A DNA stretch of 64,000 bases. Source: Mycoplasmopsis gallinacea. GTDB taxonomy: Bacteria; Bacillota_I; Bacilli_A; Mycoplasmatales; Metamycoplasmataceae. The stretch covers positions 248,001 through 312,000 of the forward strand of contig NZ_CP047225.1 of assembly GCF_012220205.1 (NCBI RefSeq), written 5' to 3'. The notes below the pieces were generated by a model, which was not told the DNA's origin, ran no database searches, and saw only the letters and a program-made list of their open reading frames with translations. A program made the translations under genes and the position numbers. The stretch's first letter is position 1. Each line of letters begins with the position of its first letter. Below are positions 31,919 through 41,632 of this stretch, one piece after another.

Positions 31919-32449
31919 ATTTATAGTTTTTTTCACAATTTACCACACTTTACTTAAAATTAAACACTTAATTAGCGCACTTTAGTATCCTTAATTAAAC
32001 AAAAACCATCTCCTGGTTAGAGATGGGCTTGAGTGTAATCTCCAGTGCAACAAAAATACCGTTCCTAACGCAATAGAAATGGTATTTTTGTTGCTTTTTT
32101 TCTCTTTTGTTTGTTCTTTTCAACTTTCTGCCTTTTGAAAAATCTTTAATTTTTATAATTTTTAATAAAAGCGAAATATTACTTAAATAAACACTGCTTT
32201 ACCATTGTTTTTTAAATAAATTGCTTTTTTATTAATTATTTTTTCCTTTATAAAAAACCACAAAAACCAAGGAAACAAAAACACAAGAAAAAAAGCGTGG
32301 CGTATAGCCATGCCTTTTTTTCTTGTGTTTTTGTTTCCCCCCCGCGTTGCAATGCAACTTACAATCGAGCCCATCTCCTGGTTAGAGATGGTTAGTTATT
32401 AAGATTGTTTATTTCTTGATCTTTTTCAAGCAATAAAGATTAAAACAAA
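31919..32449. other. Non-coding, hairpin-rich spacer between IS-C and IS-A copy 2
   Basis: No convincing gene in 530 bases. It holds the MITE-like structure listed separately. The outer parts are plain AT-rich sequence. Confidence 0.6.
32004..32393. mobile_element. MITE-like structure with 48-bp inverted ends and nested hairpins
   Basis: Ends 32004-32051 and 32346-32393 are inverted relatives (about 35 of 48 positions match). Each contains a CCATCTC...GAGATGG stem-loop. Inside are an 11-bp-arm hairpin ACAAAAATACC...GGTATTTTTGT (about 32050-32091) and a hairpin with perfect 25-bp arms (32271-32295 and 32314-32338). No protein is encoded. Confidence 0.55.
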
Positions 32450-32474
32450 CCTGCGTTTCCCACTTGCTAGTATA

Positions 32475-32564
32475 AAAAGCAAAATATCCGTTTGAAGCGG
32501 ATATTTATTTTTACTTTTTAATCATTTCTAAAACTTTTTGAATTAATAGATAGTCATTTCAACT
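32475..32564. repeat. Left copy of the 90-bp target duplication of IS-B
   Basis: Identical to 34437-34526. It holds the 3' end and terminator of the IS-A transposase gene. Confidence 0.95.
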
Positions 32565-34436
32565 CCTAACTTTGACACTTTGGTCTTTTTTAAGACTTTT
32601 TGAATTTCTTAATATATTACATATATTAAGAAATTTTTTATTTTTTTATTTCATATATAGTAAATATATGGTATAATATGGTAAAAAGGACAAATTATGG
32701 CATCAGTACAAATCATCAAAAAGAATAAAACACAATATGTAAGAATCGTAGAATCATATTGAGATAAAGAAACTAAAAAACCAAAAATTAGAGAAGTAAA
32801 ATTTTTAGGTAAATTAGAAGATCTTACAAAAGATAATCCAAACTTCATTGAAGAATTAAAAGAATCTGTTAGTTCAAAGAAAAATCAAAAACAAAAAGAT
32901 AGAAACGAACAAATTTTACAAATCATGAATTCTTTAAAATTGGACAAATTTAAAGGAACAGAAATTAAAGGATATGGAAATTTAGTTTACGAAGAAATCA
33001 TAAATTATCTAGAATTACCAAATTTCTTAAATGACTTACAAAAGAAAAATAGTAGGTCAAAATATGACCTAGCATCAATTACAAAAATGCTAATTTTAAC
33101 AAGAATTTTAGAACCATCTTCTAAAAGAAGTTCAGTTGAAAAAATTAAAAAATATTGATACAAATTTGATGATAGTTTGAAAGACATTTATAGATCACTT
33201 GAGTTTTTACAGGATAAAAAAGCGGATATTTTAAAACATTTAAATGAACAATTTGTAGACAAAATTAACAGAAATTTAACATTCTGTTTCTATGACGTTA
33301 CAACTGTTTATTTTGAAAGTTTTATACCTGATGAACTTAGAAAATTTGGTTTTTCAAAAGACAATAAAGTTAACCAAACTCAAGTTGTTTTAGGTCTTTT
33401 AATCGACGATATGGGAATACCGATTTATTATGATTTATTCCCTGGAAACACATCTGATTTCTTGACTTTAAAACCTGTTTTAGAGAATATAAAAAGAGAC
33501 TTAGGTATAGATAAAATTACTATTGTTGCAGATAGAGGTTTAAACTCAAAAAGTAACTTATTAGCCATAAAACAAGCAGGATACGATTACATAATGGCTT
33601 ACAAAATCAAAGGTAAAGAAAATAAAATTGAAGGAATTTATGATCTTGATACATATAAAATGATGTATGAAGAATTCAGTGTGAAAAAACAAGATCACAA
33701 AGAGCTTTTTAAATCTAATAATACCTTTTATGAAATTGACAATAAACTGATTTTAACTTTCTCTGGAAAGAGACAAAGAAAAGATAAAAAAGATCGTGAA
33801 AGACTTATTAAAAAAGCTGAAAAATTACTCAATTTATCAGCTATAAAATCAGAAATGAAAAGAGGTGGTAAGAAGTATTTAAAACTTTCAGCTAACGAAG
33901 TTGAGTTAGATCATCAAGCGATTTTGAAAGATGAAGCCGCAGATGGATTTTGTGGAATTTTAACATCTCATGAAGATATGGATGAAATGGAAATTATTGA
34001 ACAATATTCAAAACTTTGAAAAATAGAAGAAAGTTTTAGAGTGATGAAAACAAACTTTGAAGTAAGACCAATTTATCTTTCAACTGAAAAGACAATCAAA
34101 GGACATTTTTTAATTTGCTTCCTTGCACTCACGATTCAAAGATATTTAGAATTTGTTCTTGAATATTGTGGTTATCCGCTTCCTACGAATAAAATAATTG
34201 AATCAATTAAAAATCAAAAATTATCAATTATCCCAGAAATAAATACTTATATTAAATCAGAAGAATCTGAAGAGTTCAAAACTATATTAAAAGTTCTTGG
34301 ACTTAAACCAATTGAAACTATTGGTAAATGTGAAGACGTAAAATTTACTATATAGGAATTGTGATATAAAAACGACGAATAGCTCTATATTGTAGGGTTA
34401 TTCGTCGTTTTAAGTTTTAAAAGTGTCAAACTTAGG
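32565..34436 (+). mobile_element. IS-B, an intact IS1634-type element nested in IS-A copy 2
   Basis: 1,872 bp with ends CCTAACTTTGACACTTT and, inverted, CCTAAGTTTGACACTTT. It lies opposite in orientation to its host IS. It carries one uninterrupted transposase gene, a TATAAT promoter (about 32671-32676) and a terminal hairpin (AAACGACGAATA...TATTCGTCGTTT). The 90-bp direct repeats flank it exactly. Confidence 0.95.
32697..34355 (+). CDS. IS1634-family transposase (IS-B)
   Basis: 552 residues, intact, with TGA Trp codons at several positions. DDE-type catalytic blocks: CFYDVTTVYFESF (first D), ITIVADRGLNSKSNL (second D) and KLWKIEESFRVMKTNFEVRP (E). The order and spacing match IS4-superfamily IS1634 enzymes. 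The start ATG at 32697 has AAAAGGA seven bases upstream. It ends in TAG. It is the only complete IS1634-type unit here with both ends and an open frame next to each other. Confidence 0.95.
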
Positions 34437-34526
34437 AAAAGCAAAATATCCGTTTGAAGCGGATATTTATTTTTACTTTTTAATCATTTCTAAAACTTTT
34501 TGAATTAATAGATAGTCATTTCAACT
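34437..34526. repeat. Right copy of the 90-bp target duplication of IS-B
   Basis: Identical to 32475-32564. Because it includes the last codons and terminator of the IS-A transposase, the host gene keeps its complete 3' end. Confidence 0.95.
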
Positions 34527-36140
34527 ATCTTCCAAACTTTTATCTTTAATATCGAAAATTTTGACTGTTTTATTGTTGAATTTTTCTTCAACTTCTATAA
34601 TGTCATTAATCATTTTGTTTAATCTATGTTCTGTAAATTTATCTTTTTGAGATAAACCTATTAAATCATTAATTTTGAAAACTAAGAATTTCATTAAAAC
34701 TAAACTTAAAAAGCAAAGACAGATATAACCAGTAATGTGTTTCCAACTTGATAAATACATGGGTCTAAGAACTAATCTACTCTTTAAGCTTCTAAAATTC
34801 TCTTCAACTTTTCATTGTTTTGCATATAAATCTACAATTTGATCAGGAGTTAAATCATGTCTATTTGTCTCGTAAACATAATATCCATCGAATTTTTCAT
34901 CTTGCAAAATCTTTTCGTTATCAAGTTCATAATAACCAGATTTGTCAACAGCTTTAAAGAATCTATATTTCTTCCCGCCTGCAATATCTTCATAAGAAAC
35001 TTTTCCGTTTTTAGCTTTCTTGAGGAAGTTATTGATTAAAATTTGTCTATCTTCTGCATCTTTTCTTGCTCTCTTCTTACTAAAAGTAATGATTCTTTTT
35101 CTTATTTTTCCATTGATTCTACCGTTTCTATATTGAGAAAGAAATTCTTCTGATTTATGCACTAAACCGGTTTTAGAATGAATATAACCTTCTTGGTTTA
35201 AAACAAATTCTTTAAAGTCTTTTGTTCCTGTTTTCATCCGGTAAGAAATAATGAATTTTAAACCTTTGGACTCTAAAAATCTGATGTTTTTGTTTAAAGA
35301 CATACCTTTATCAGCGATAATTGTAATTTGTTTTATCTTATATATTTTTTGAATTTCCAAGACAAAAGGGATGAATGTGTTTGCATCTGTTGTATTTCCA
35401 GGAAAGACTTTGTAATGTAGTGGAATTCCGTTTGAATCAGTTGCTAGCCCAATAACAATTTGATCTTCTTTAAACTTACCGTCCTTTGAATAACCAGGTT
35501 TTTTGTACCCTTCTCTACTAAAAGTTTCAAAATAAGTAGTGGTGGAATCATATCATATGATTTCTACATCTTTTTTGTGTTCATTTACAAGAACTGAATT
35601 TACATTTTGTAAAATTTGCCCCCTATTTTCAGCGATGTAATCTAACGATCTGTAAAAAGAATTTTTAGAATAAACAAATTCTTGTTCTTTTTTTAGACTA
35701 TTGAAAGTGCCTAAAATACTTAATGGCTCTTTTAATCTTTGATAAATTTGTTGCATCACAACTTCTTTTAAACTTACTGATTTTGTTTTATGACAGTCTT
35801 TAAAAATGTCAAAATGATCAACCAACGAAGAAACAAGTTCATATCCCTTAAATCTTTTTCTATATTCAACAAGATCATTTTTGTTTTCTTTAAACTTTTG
35901 ATTAATAATTTCAATAATTTCTTCTTTGGGAGTTGTTAAAGGTATGTCTTTAACAAGCATTTTGATTTTTTCAATTGAATTTTTTTGATACTTCTCAAAG
36001 TCATGTTCATATCCAACCCCAAATCTCGTTTCATATCCTGTGCCTTTTATTTTTCTGCACCCGACCTGTATATATGTACCTGCTTTTTGTTTAGAAACAC
36101 ACAATATTCATGTTCTTTTTTCTTTTGTTTTTGCTTGCAT
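34473..36140 (-). CDS. IS1634-family transposase (IS-A copy 2, open frame)
   Basis: 555 residues with no nonsense codon. It has Gln (CAA) where copies 1 and 3 have TAA. YDSTTTYFETFSREG, IIADKGMSLNKN and AKQWKVEENFRSLK give the DDE set. It differs from copies 1 and 3 at a few residues (GVGYEHD, HKKDVEII). Its 3' end was rebuilt by the IS-B target duplication, so the enzyme should be complete, though its own left inverted repeat is now 2 kb away beyond IS-B. It could act in trans on copies 1 and 3. The ATG at 36140 is placed six bases after a TATAAT. Confidence 0.9.
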
Positions 36141-36254
36141 GCACATATTATATCATATTTTACCTAGTAAATTACTAGGTTTTTTACATATTTATTAGAT
36201 AAATATGTACTGCTGCGAAAATGTAAAAAAACTCACTTAAGTGGGAAACGCAGG

Positions 36255-36328
36255 ATAAACTTAAATCTAAAAAACAAAGTATATAAGTACCTTTATTAGG
36301 TACTTTTTTAATTAAAAAATCTACAACT
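36255..36328. repeat. Right copy of the 74-bp target duplication of the IS island
   Basis: Matches 17179-17252 perfectly. Its last bases (CTACAACT) are the left arm of the rlbA terminator, whose right arm follows outside the repeat. Confidence 0.95.
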
Positions 36329-36336
36329 AATGTTGT
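36319..36336 (-). terminator. Terminator of dnaA-dnaN-rlbA
   Basis: TCTACAAC and GTTGTAGA arms around a four-base loop, with a T-tract on the minus strand. The island's insertion point lies in the loop. Confidence 0.8.
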
Positions 36337-36353
36337 AGAAATTAATATTAATA

Positions 36354-36566
36354 TTATTCTTCTGATTCAACTTTAATTAAAGTATCATTAACCCAAATTA
36401 TATCGCCAGGTTTAATTTTACTACTTCTACCTTTTGGTGCTTCACCATTAATTTTCATGGTGTTGTTATCAAAAAAAGATTTTGATTGCCCACCAGTGGA
36501 AATTTCACCAATTTTTTTAAGGAACTGACTAACTTTAATTGAATCACCTTTGATTTTTACTATCAT
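36354..36566 (-). CDS. S4-domain RNA-binding protein (YaaA/RlbA type)
   Basis: 70 residues, matching the small S4-domain protein encoded next to dnaN-recF in Firmicutes. The core reads VSQFLKKIGEISTGGQSKSF, then MKINGEAPKGRSSKIKPGD, the typical S4 alpha-L fold with the N-G-E / R-x-x-K-I-x-x-G-D pattern. It starts five bases after the dnaN stop and is therefore co-transcribed with it. It probably binds ribosomal RNA. The family is clear; the precise role is not. Confidence 0.85.
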   Translation of the reverse strand: MIVKIKGDSIKVSQFLKKIGEISTGGQSKSFFDNNTMKINGEAPKGRSSKIKPGDIIWVNDTLIKVESEE

Positions 36567-36571
36567 AAATT

Positions 36572-37690
36572 TTAATACCTTCTCATAGGAGTTATCAATT
36601 GTTTGTTTTTATCATTTTCAAGGGAAGTAAATAACAATTGATCTTCTTTGTCTGAAATTTGTATTTTAATTTTACCATTATCTAAAATTGATACAGCATC
36701 TTTTATGAAATTATAATTTACATCAATATCAAATTGTTCACCTTCATATTCGAAGTTTGTTGTTTCTGCATCAGCATAACCAATTTCTGGAACTTCATAT
36801 GATGTTTTAATTTTTTCTTTTGATATGTTAAATGATAGTCTTTTTATTTTGTCTGAAACATAGAAAATTGTTTTGTTAATTAAATTTAATAATTCTTGTT
36901 TTTCAATAATAATTTCTTTTGAGTAATTTCTTTCAAAAACATTGCTAATATCTAAATATTTTAAATCCACTAAGTTAGCTTGAATAATTGTATTTTCATA
37001 TGAAATACCTAACTTGTAATCTTTAAAGAATAAATTAACTTTTTTAGGTGCATCTTTAGTAACTAATTTTTTAAGAATTTTTGAATCAACATTAATATCT
37101 ATTTCAACTTCTGAATCAATTTCAATTTCTGCTTTAGAAAGTCTAAATCCATCTGTTGAAACCATAGTTAATAATTTATTATTATTTGATTTAATATTAA
37201 TAACTTTATAAATTAAATTATTGATTTTATCGACACTTGAATTTGTTGAAACTAAAGCTTCATTGATAACATTTTCTAATTTTTTAGACGAAATTTCAAT
37301 TTTGTTTGAAGGTTCATTGAAATCAACTAATTGCATTTGGTTGTCATTATCTAATTTAGCAATTGTAAATTTTGTTTTACCTTCATATATATCAATAATA
37401 TTATTGTTTACATTAATTGTTACTTTGTTTTCAAATTTTTTAATTATGTTTCTAAAAATATTGGCATTAATAAATACTTTTCCTGATGAATCAAGTTTTA
37501 AATTTGACTCATCCACAAATATTGTTTTCTTAGCAGATACAGCAGGGTTATTAGAAGAAATATTTAAAGCTTCAGAGTTTATTTCAAAAAATAAACATCT
37601 ATTTAAAACAGAAGCATCGTTTGAATCTACATAGTTATTTAAAAAGTCAACGGTGTTTTCAATAATATTTTTCTTGATTGTGAATTTCAT
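36572..37690 (-). CDS. dnaN: DNA polymerase III subunit beta (sliding clamp)
   Basis: 372 residues, the usual clamp length. The ring-shaped dimer tethers Pol III to DNA. Signs: MKFTIKKNIIENTVDFLNNYV at the N-terminus, then three clamp domains with FINANIFRNIIKKF, SKKLENVINEALVSTNSS, MVSTDGFRLSKAEI (the conserved TDGxRL segment) and a C-terminal LITPMRRY, matching the LP(M/L)R ending. It lies 147 bases downstream of dnaA in the same operon. The spacer contains DnaA boxes. Confidence 0.96.
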   Translation of the reverse strand: MKFTIKKNIIENTVDFLNNYVDSNDASVLNRCLFFEINSEALNISSNNPAVSAKKTIFVDESNLKLDSSGKVFINANIFRNIIKKFENKVTINVNNNIIDIYEGKTKFTIAKLDNDNQMQLVDFNEPSNKIEISSKKLENVINEALVSTNSSVDKINNLIYKVINIKSNNNKLLTMVSTDGFRLSKAEIEIDSEVEIDINVDSKILKKLVTKDAPKKVNLFFKDYKLGISYENTIIQANLVDLKYLDISNVFERNYSKEIIIEKQELLNLINKTIFYVSDKIKRLSFNISKEKIKTSYEVPEIGYADAETTNFEYEGEQFDIDVNYNFIKDAVSILDNGKIKIQISDKEDQLLFTSLENDKNKQLITPMRRY

Positions 37691-37734
37691 AAATTCTCCT
37701 AAATTTTAAAAATGATAAATATAAGCTGTTAATA

Positions 37735-37808
37735 TGTGGATAAGTTTTAAAAAGTACATTTTTAAGGCAATATTTCACTTAAAAAATAACTTTTTGTGTT
37801 TATTCACA
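37735..37808. other. oriC part 2: DnaA boxes between dnaA and dnaN
   Basis: A perfect box TTATCCACA (minus strand, 37735-37743) and TTATTCACA (plus strand, 37800-37808) in an AT-rich spacer. Confidence 0.75.
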
Positions 37809-37837
37809 TATTAATAAAACGTTAAAAATTGTTTATT

Positions 37838-39193
37838 TTAGTTGTATAACTTTGCGATAATTAAATCTTTAACTTGTTTAATTGAAGAGTTATTAACATC
37901 TGTTTTTCCTAAAACATTAACAATTGTTGAATGATCCCGGTTAAAGATTTTTCCTATCTCAGTTGTCGATAGTTGCAAGTAACTTCTTATAACAATAATT
38001 GCCATGTGCCTAGCAACTACAATTTCCTTGCGTCTTGACTTACCTAGCAAATCTTTTCGATTAAGTTTGTAGTAATTACATACAACATTAATTATTTCTT
38101 CCGGTTTCACTTCTTTTCTATTTTTTATAGTATCTTCAAAAATTTCTTTAATGTATTCAAGTTTATCATCAACAGTAAGAATTTTATCTTTATAAAACTG
38201 CATTCTTTTTACCGAACCAATTAAATTTCTAATAGAACCGCTTGAATTATAAATAATAAAATCCCTCGATTGTTTATCTAATAATGAACTATCGAAAACT
38301 TCTTTTTTCATAAAGTAATCAAAAAGTTTTTCTAAATCTTCATAGCTTGGTTTTTTAATACTTGTGGTAAATCCTGAAGTTAAACGAGTAATGATTCTGG
38401 TGTCAAATTTTGATTTAATTTCATCAATACTACATTCAGAAGAAATCACAGTTTTCTTTTTAGCCGACATTCTTCCGTCTATAATTTGGAATAAAAAGTT
38501 TTTTGTAGACTTTTTCTCGCCTTCAGAATATATCTGAAAATCATCTAATAATAAAACATCTACATTTGTAAAGTGTTTTAAAACAGCAGAGATTTTTGAT
38601 TGATCATTTTCTTGTAATAAAGCCGCTATATCTCTGGTGAAATTAGTAGGATTAATATAACTTGCAGTTTTATTATTGCTTAGATAAGTATTTGCAATTG
38701 CGTATAAAAGATGTGTTTTACCAAACCCTGATTTACTATGAATATAAACGGTTAAAAAATCTTTGTTTAATAAATTTTTACAAATATTAACTGCTTCTTT
38801 GTTGAAATTACCAACAATGTAATTGCTAAAAGTTAAATTTGGATCAACACTGGAATCGTAACCAAATTTTTTGAATTCTTCATATTGAATTTCATTATTT
38901 TTTTCAATTTCTTTAATTTGCTCTTGATCGTAATTAACTATTTTATAAACAATATTTGGTCCAAAAATTTCTTTTACAGTTTTTTGCATATTTTTTTGGT
39001 AATAAGTTTTAATAATATTGATTATTGAGTCAGTAAATTGTGGAAATGAAAAAACTACTTCATTTCTTTCGTAAGAAAGTACGTTAATGCTTCTAAAAAA
39101 GTTTTGATAAACCATATTATCAAACTCATTTTTTAAGTAATCTCGAACTTGAGAAGTATAAACTTTAAGTGCTGTTTTATCTGCTGAAATCAT
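37838..39193 (-). CDS. dnaA: Chromosomal replication initiator DnaA
   Basis: 451 residues. Domain III AAA+ has Walker A SKSGFGKTHLLYAIAN, Walker B VDVLLLDDFQIYSEGEKK and the RLTSGF arginine-finger area. Domain IV carries the DnaA signature around VVARHMAIIVIRSYL...IGKIFNRDHSTIVN for box recognition. The start at 39193 has AGAAAGG upstream. DnaA boxes lie on both sides of the gene. It heads dnaA-dnaN-rlbA, transcribed leftward. Divergent recD2 starts 235 bases away. Confidence 0.98.
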   Translation of the reverse strand: MISADKTALKVYTSQVRDYLKNEFDNMVYQNFFRSINVLSYERNEVVFSFPQFTDSIINIIKTYYQKNMQKTVKEIFGPNIVYKIVNYDQEQIKEIEKNNEIQYEEFKKFGYDSSVDPNLTFSNYIVGNFNKEAVNICKNLLNKDFLTVYIHSKSGFGKTHLLYAIANTYLSNNKTASYINPTNFTRDIAALLQENDQSKISAVLKHFTNVDVLLLDDFQIYSEGEKKSTKNFLFQIIDGRMSAKKKTVISSECSIDEIKSKFDTRIITRLTSGFTTSIKKPSYEDLEKLFDYFMKKEVFDSSLLDKQSRDFIIYNSSGSIRNLIGSVKRMQFYKDKILTVDDKLEYIKEIFEDTIKNRKEVKPEEIINVVCNYYKLNRKDLLGKSRRKEIVVARHMAIIVIRSYLQLSTTEIGKIFNRDHSTIVNVLGKTDVNNSSIKQVKDLIIAKLYN

Positions 39194-39427
39194 ATAAACC
39201 TTTCTGGTTTTTTAAGTTGTGAATAACTGTTGTTTATAAACTAAGTTACAAAGTACTTATTCACAACTTTTAATACTATTTTTTAGTCACTTAAGTAAAT
39301 TATACACAATTTTAAAAATATCGTTATTAACAACCTAAAAAAGATTGTGAATAACTGCAGTTATCAACATTAAAAAAACTCTAATATTTGTAAGGTAAAT
39401 CAATATAATCTATATAATTAAAATAAT
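39194..39427. other. oriC part 1: DnaA-box cluster and dnaA/recD2 promoters
   Basis: Boxes fitting TTATNCACA: 39218-39226 (minus), 39257-39265 (plus), 39300-39308 (plus, TTATACACA) and 39346-39354 (minus), plus a weaker TTATCAACA at 39361-39369. The surroundings are very AT-rich and suitable for unwinding. TATAAT boxes at 39404-39409 and 39413-39418 face recD2. Confidence 0.85.
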
Positions 39428-41632
39428 ATGGTTCAAAAAGTTATAGGTAGTTTTTTTAAAATAATAAAAAGTGGAAATAATTGAGCACTTTTTAATTTTG
39501 TTTCACAAGATAAAAAGTTCAAAGCAGTCGTTTTTGCAGGAACTAACATCCCTTCTCTTTATCAAGAATATGAAGTAGAGCTAGCTGAAAACGAAGGTTA
39601 TAGAACTTATAAACTTCTTTCTTTTGTTCCAAGTATCAAAGAAAAGGAAATTGATTGAGTCGACTATATTTCTAAAAACGTTAAAGGGATTGGTTTAGTA
39701 ACGGCAAAAAAAATAGTCCAAGCTCAAGGTGAAAAAATTTGACAAAACATTGCAAATTTTATCAAAGACGAAAAACCTAACGAACTTCATCTTCTTTTAA
39801 CTGATGCTCAAATTGAACACTTAAAACAGCATTATGTTGATAAGCGAAGTGAAATTGAATCGCTTTTATCAATTAGTGAAGAAGAAAAAAGTAATATTAA
39901 ATTTTTCTATCTTAATAACTTACAAAAACTTTATGAATTTCTGAAAGAAAAGCATAAAGGTGAAAATATAAATTTCGAAGAACACTATAAACAAAACAAT
40001 GTCTATAACTTATATATGAAGGATTTTATTCCTTTTGAACTAGTTGATAAGTTTGCTTTATTAATCGGTTATCAAGAAACTGGTCTTTTTCGTTTTGAAG
40101 CTTTTGTTTTTAACGTTATTTCAGAAGAAGAAATGAACAATTCAACTTTAATTCCTTATGATTTAGTTGAAAGAAATTTACGTTCTAAATTGAACATTTC
40201 ACATGATTTTTTCACTGATTCATGCAACTTACTGCTAAATCACGACAATATTATTGTTCAAAAAGTTAATGACAAATTTTACTTTTCTAAAAAAGTTACT
40301 CTCGAAAAAGAGTTTTATATTTTAAAACGTTTATATCAAATTAATAATGCTAAAAAACTTGACTACATTACAAGTTCTAAAATTGAAGGTTCATCAATGT
40401 CAGATGAGCAAAAAAATGCATACTTTGGAGCTTTAGAAAATAATGTTTCAATAATTAGTGGTGGCCCTGGAGTTGGAAAAAGCTACATTATTAAATACCT
40501 AAATTTAACCCTTAAAGAAAATGGTTTAAAAAATGAAAAGGATTATTACATTTTAACCCCTACTGGTAGAGCTTCCACTAATGTGTCATTAAAAATCGAT
40601 GATAAAGTTAGAACAATTCATAGCTTATTAAAAATTAAAGATGAAAATGAAGAAGTTGATATTTCAAGTGATGAATATGACAAAATTAAAGTTTTAATCA
40701 TTGATGAGTTTTCAATGGTTAATATCAATGTTTTTGAAAAGTTACTTAAGGCTTGTTCAAATTTAGAGCATTTAATTATACTTGGTGATGTAAATCAATT
40801 ACCAGCCATTGGGCCTGGAAATTTGCTTGAACAAATGATTCAAATTGATTTTGTTAAAACATATTATTTAACTAAGTTTTTCAGAAGTGATTCAATAGAC
40901 ATTTTTAATTTCTTTGAAAGTGTTAAAAAAGGCCAGTTACCTAAGTTTAAAAAAGGAATTGTTAATTTATATGAATGAGACAAAAGTGTTTTAGTTCAAA
41001 ACATTACAAAATTATTCAAAAAGTTAATTCAAGAAGATGGGATAGAAAATACCATTGTTTTAGCTCCAACTTATCGTGGTGATTATGGACTTATTGAACT
41101 TAATAACCAAATCCAAAACGCTATAAATAAAGATTCACAAGAAGTTCTTAAGACACAAAAACAAGGTAGAGAAATAATTTTTAAACTCAAAGATAGAGTT
41201 ATTCAATTAGAAAATAGAACTCAAGATAATATTTATAACGGTGATATAGGGGAAATTGTCGATTTTACAAAAAACAAAAATACTACTGAAACAATTACTG
41301 TTAAATTTTCAAACAACGGCATAGATCGCTTTTTAGAATACACCGCTTCAGAATTTAGAAACGAAGTTAGTTTAGCTTATGGAATTACAGTTCATAAATT
41401 CCAAGGTAGCGAAATTGATCATGTTATTTTCTTGGTTCTTGACTCACATAGTTTTATGCTTAATAAAAAACTTATTTATACAGGTGCTTCTCGTGCTAAA
41501 AAAACCTTAAATATCGTTACATCAATAAATGTACCAATAGAAGAAACTTTATACACAAGTTACCTAAAGAAAAATGAAATTTTAACTAACTTTCAATTAC
41601 TTATTTTAGAAAAGGAGAAAGAATGAAATTAA
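39428..41632 (+). CDS. recD2: RecD2-type ATP-dependent DNA helicase
   Basis: 734 residues. The stop is TAA at 41630-41632, because the TGA at 41624-41626 is Trp. This makes a 10-base overlap with pth. The SF1B helicase core has Walker A ISGGPGVGKSYI (about residue 344), TPTGRAS (motif Ia), LIIDEFSMV (motif II), LGDVNQLPAIGPG (motif III), and AYGITVHKFQGSE and YTGASRAK (motifs V and VI). An HhH-like segment KGIGLVTAKKI lies near residue 90. Compared with longer RecD2 proteins the N-terminal region is somewhat reduced. The start has TATAAT ending nine bases before the ATG. It leads the rightward recD2-pth-tilS-ftsH group. Confidence 0.93.

Larger units (their letters stand above)
17253..36254. 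mobile_element. 19-kb composite-transposon-like island bounded by two IS1634-type copies
   Basis: Two IS-A copies in the same orientation (17253-19095 and 32450-36254, the latter interrupted) bracket 13.4 kb. The inner flanks of the two copies do not match each other, but the outer flanks are a perfect 74-bp duplication, so the whole unit behaves as one insertion. The uninserted site would be the convergent spacer between the PQ-loop gene and rlbA. Cargo: a giant surface-protein gene, an IS30-type element, an IS1634-type element with a nonsense codon, and a MITE-like structure. Alternative origin: one IS-A insertion, followed by recombination with a circle that carried a second IS-A. Confidence 0.8.
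32450..36254 (-). mobile_element. IS-A copy 2, interrupted by IS-B
   Basis: The left CCTGCG end is at 32450 and the right GCAGG end at 36254. Removing IS-B (1,872 bp) and one copy of its 90-bp duplication leaves exactly 1,843 bp, the same as copies 1 and 3. It is the right boundary of the island. Confidence 0.93.

Noticed and set aside
30066-31933. A 15-bp target duplication of IS-C (atttatag-c/t-tttttt on both sides)
   Set aside because: The left match partly falls in the end of the IS30 element, and there is one mismatch, so it is probably a coincidence.
32183-32374. 63-codon minus frame in the MITE-like structure
   Set aside because: It is composed largely of the 25-bp hairpin arms, with no start signals and no similarity to a protein family.
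41624-41626. TGA as the end of recD2
   Set aside because: TGA is Trp in this genome. The frame continues to TAA at 41630.
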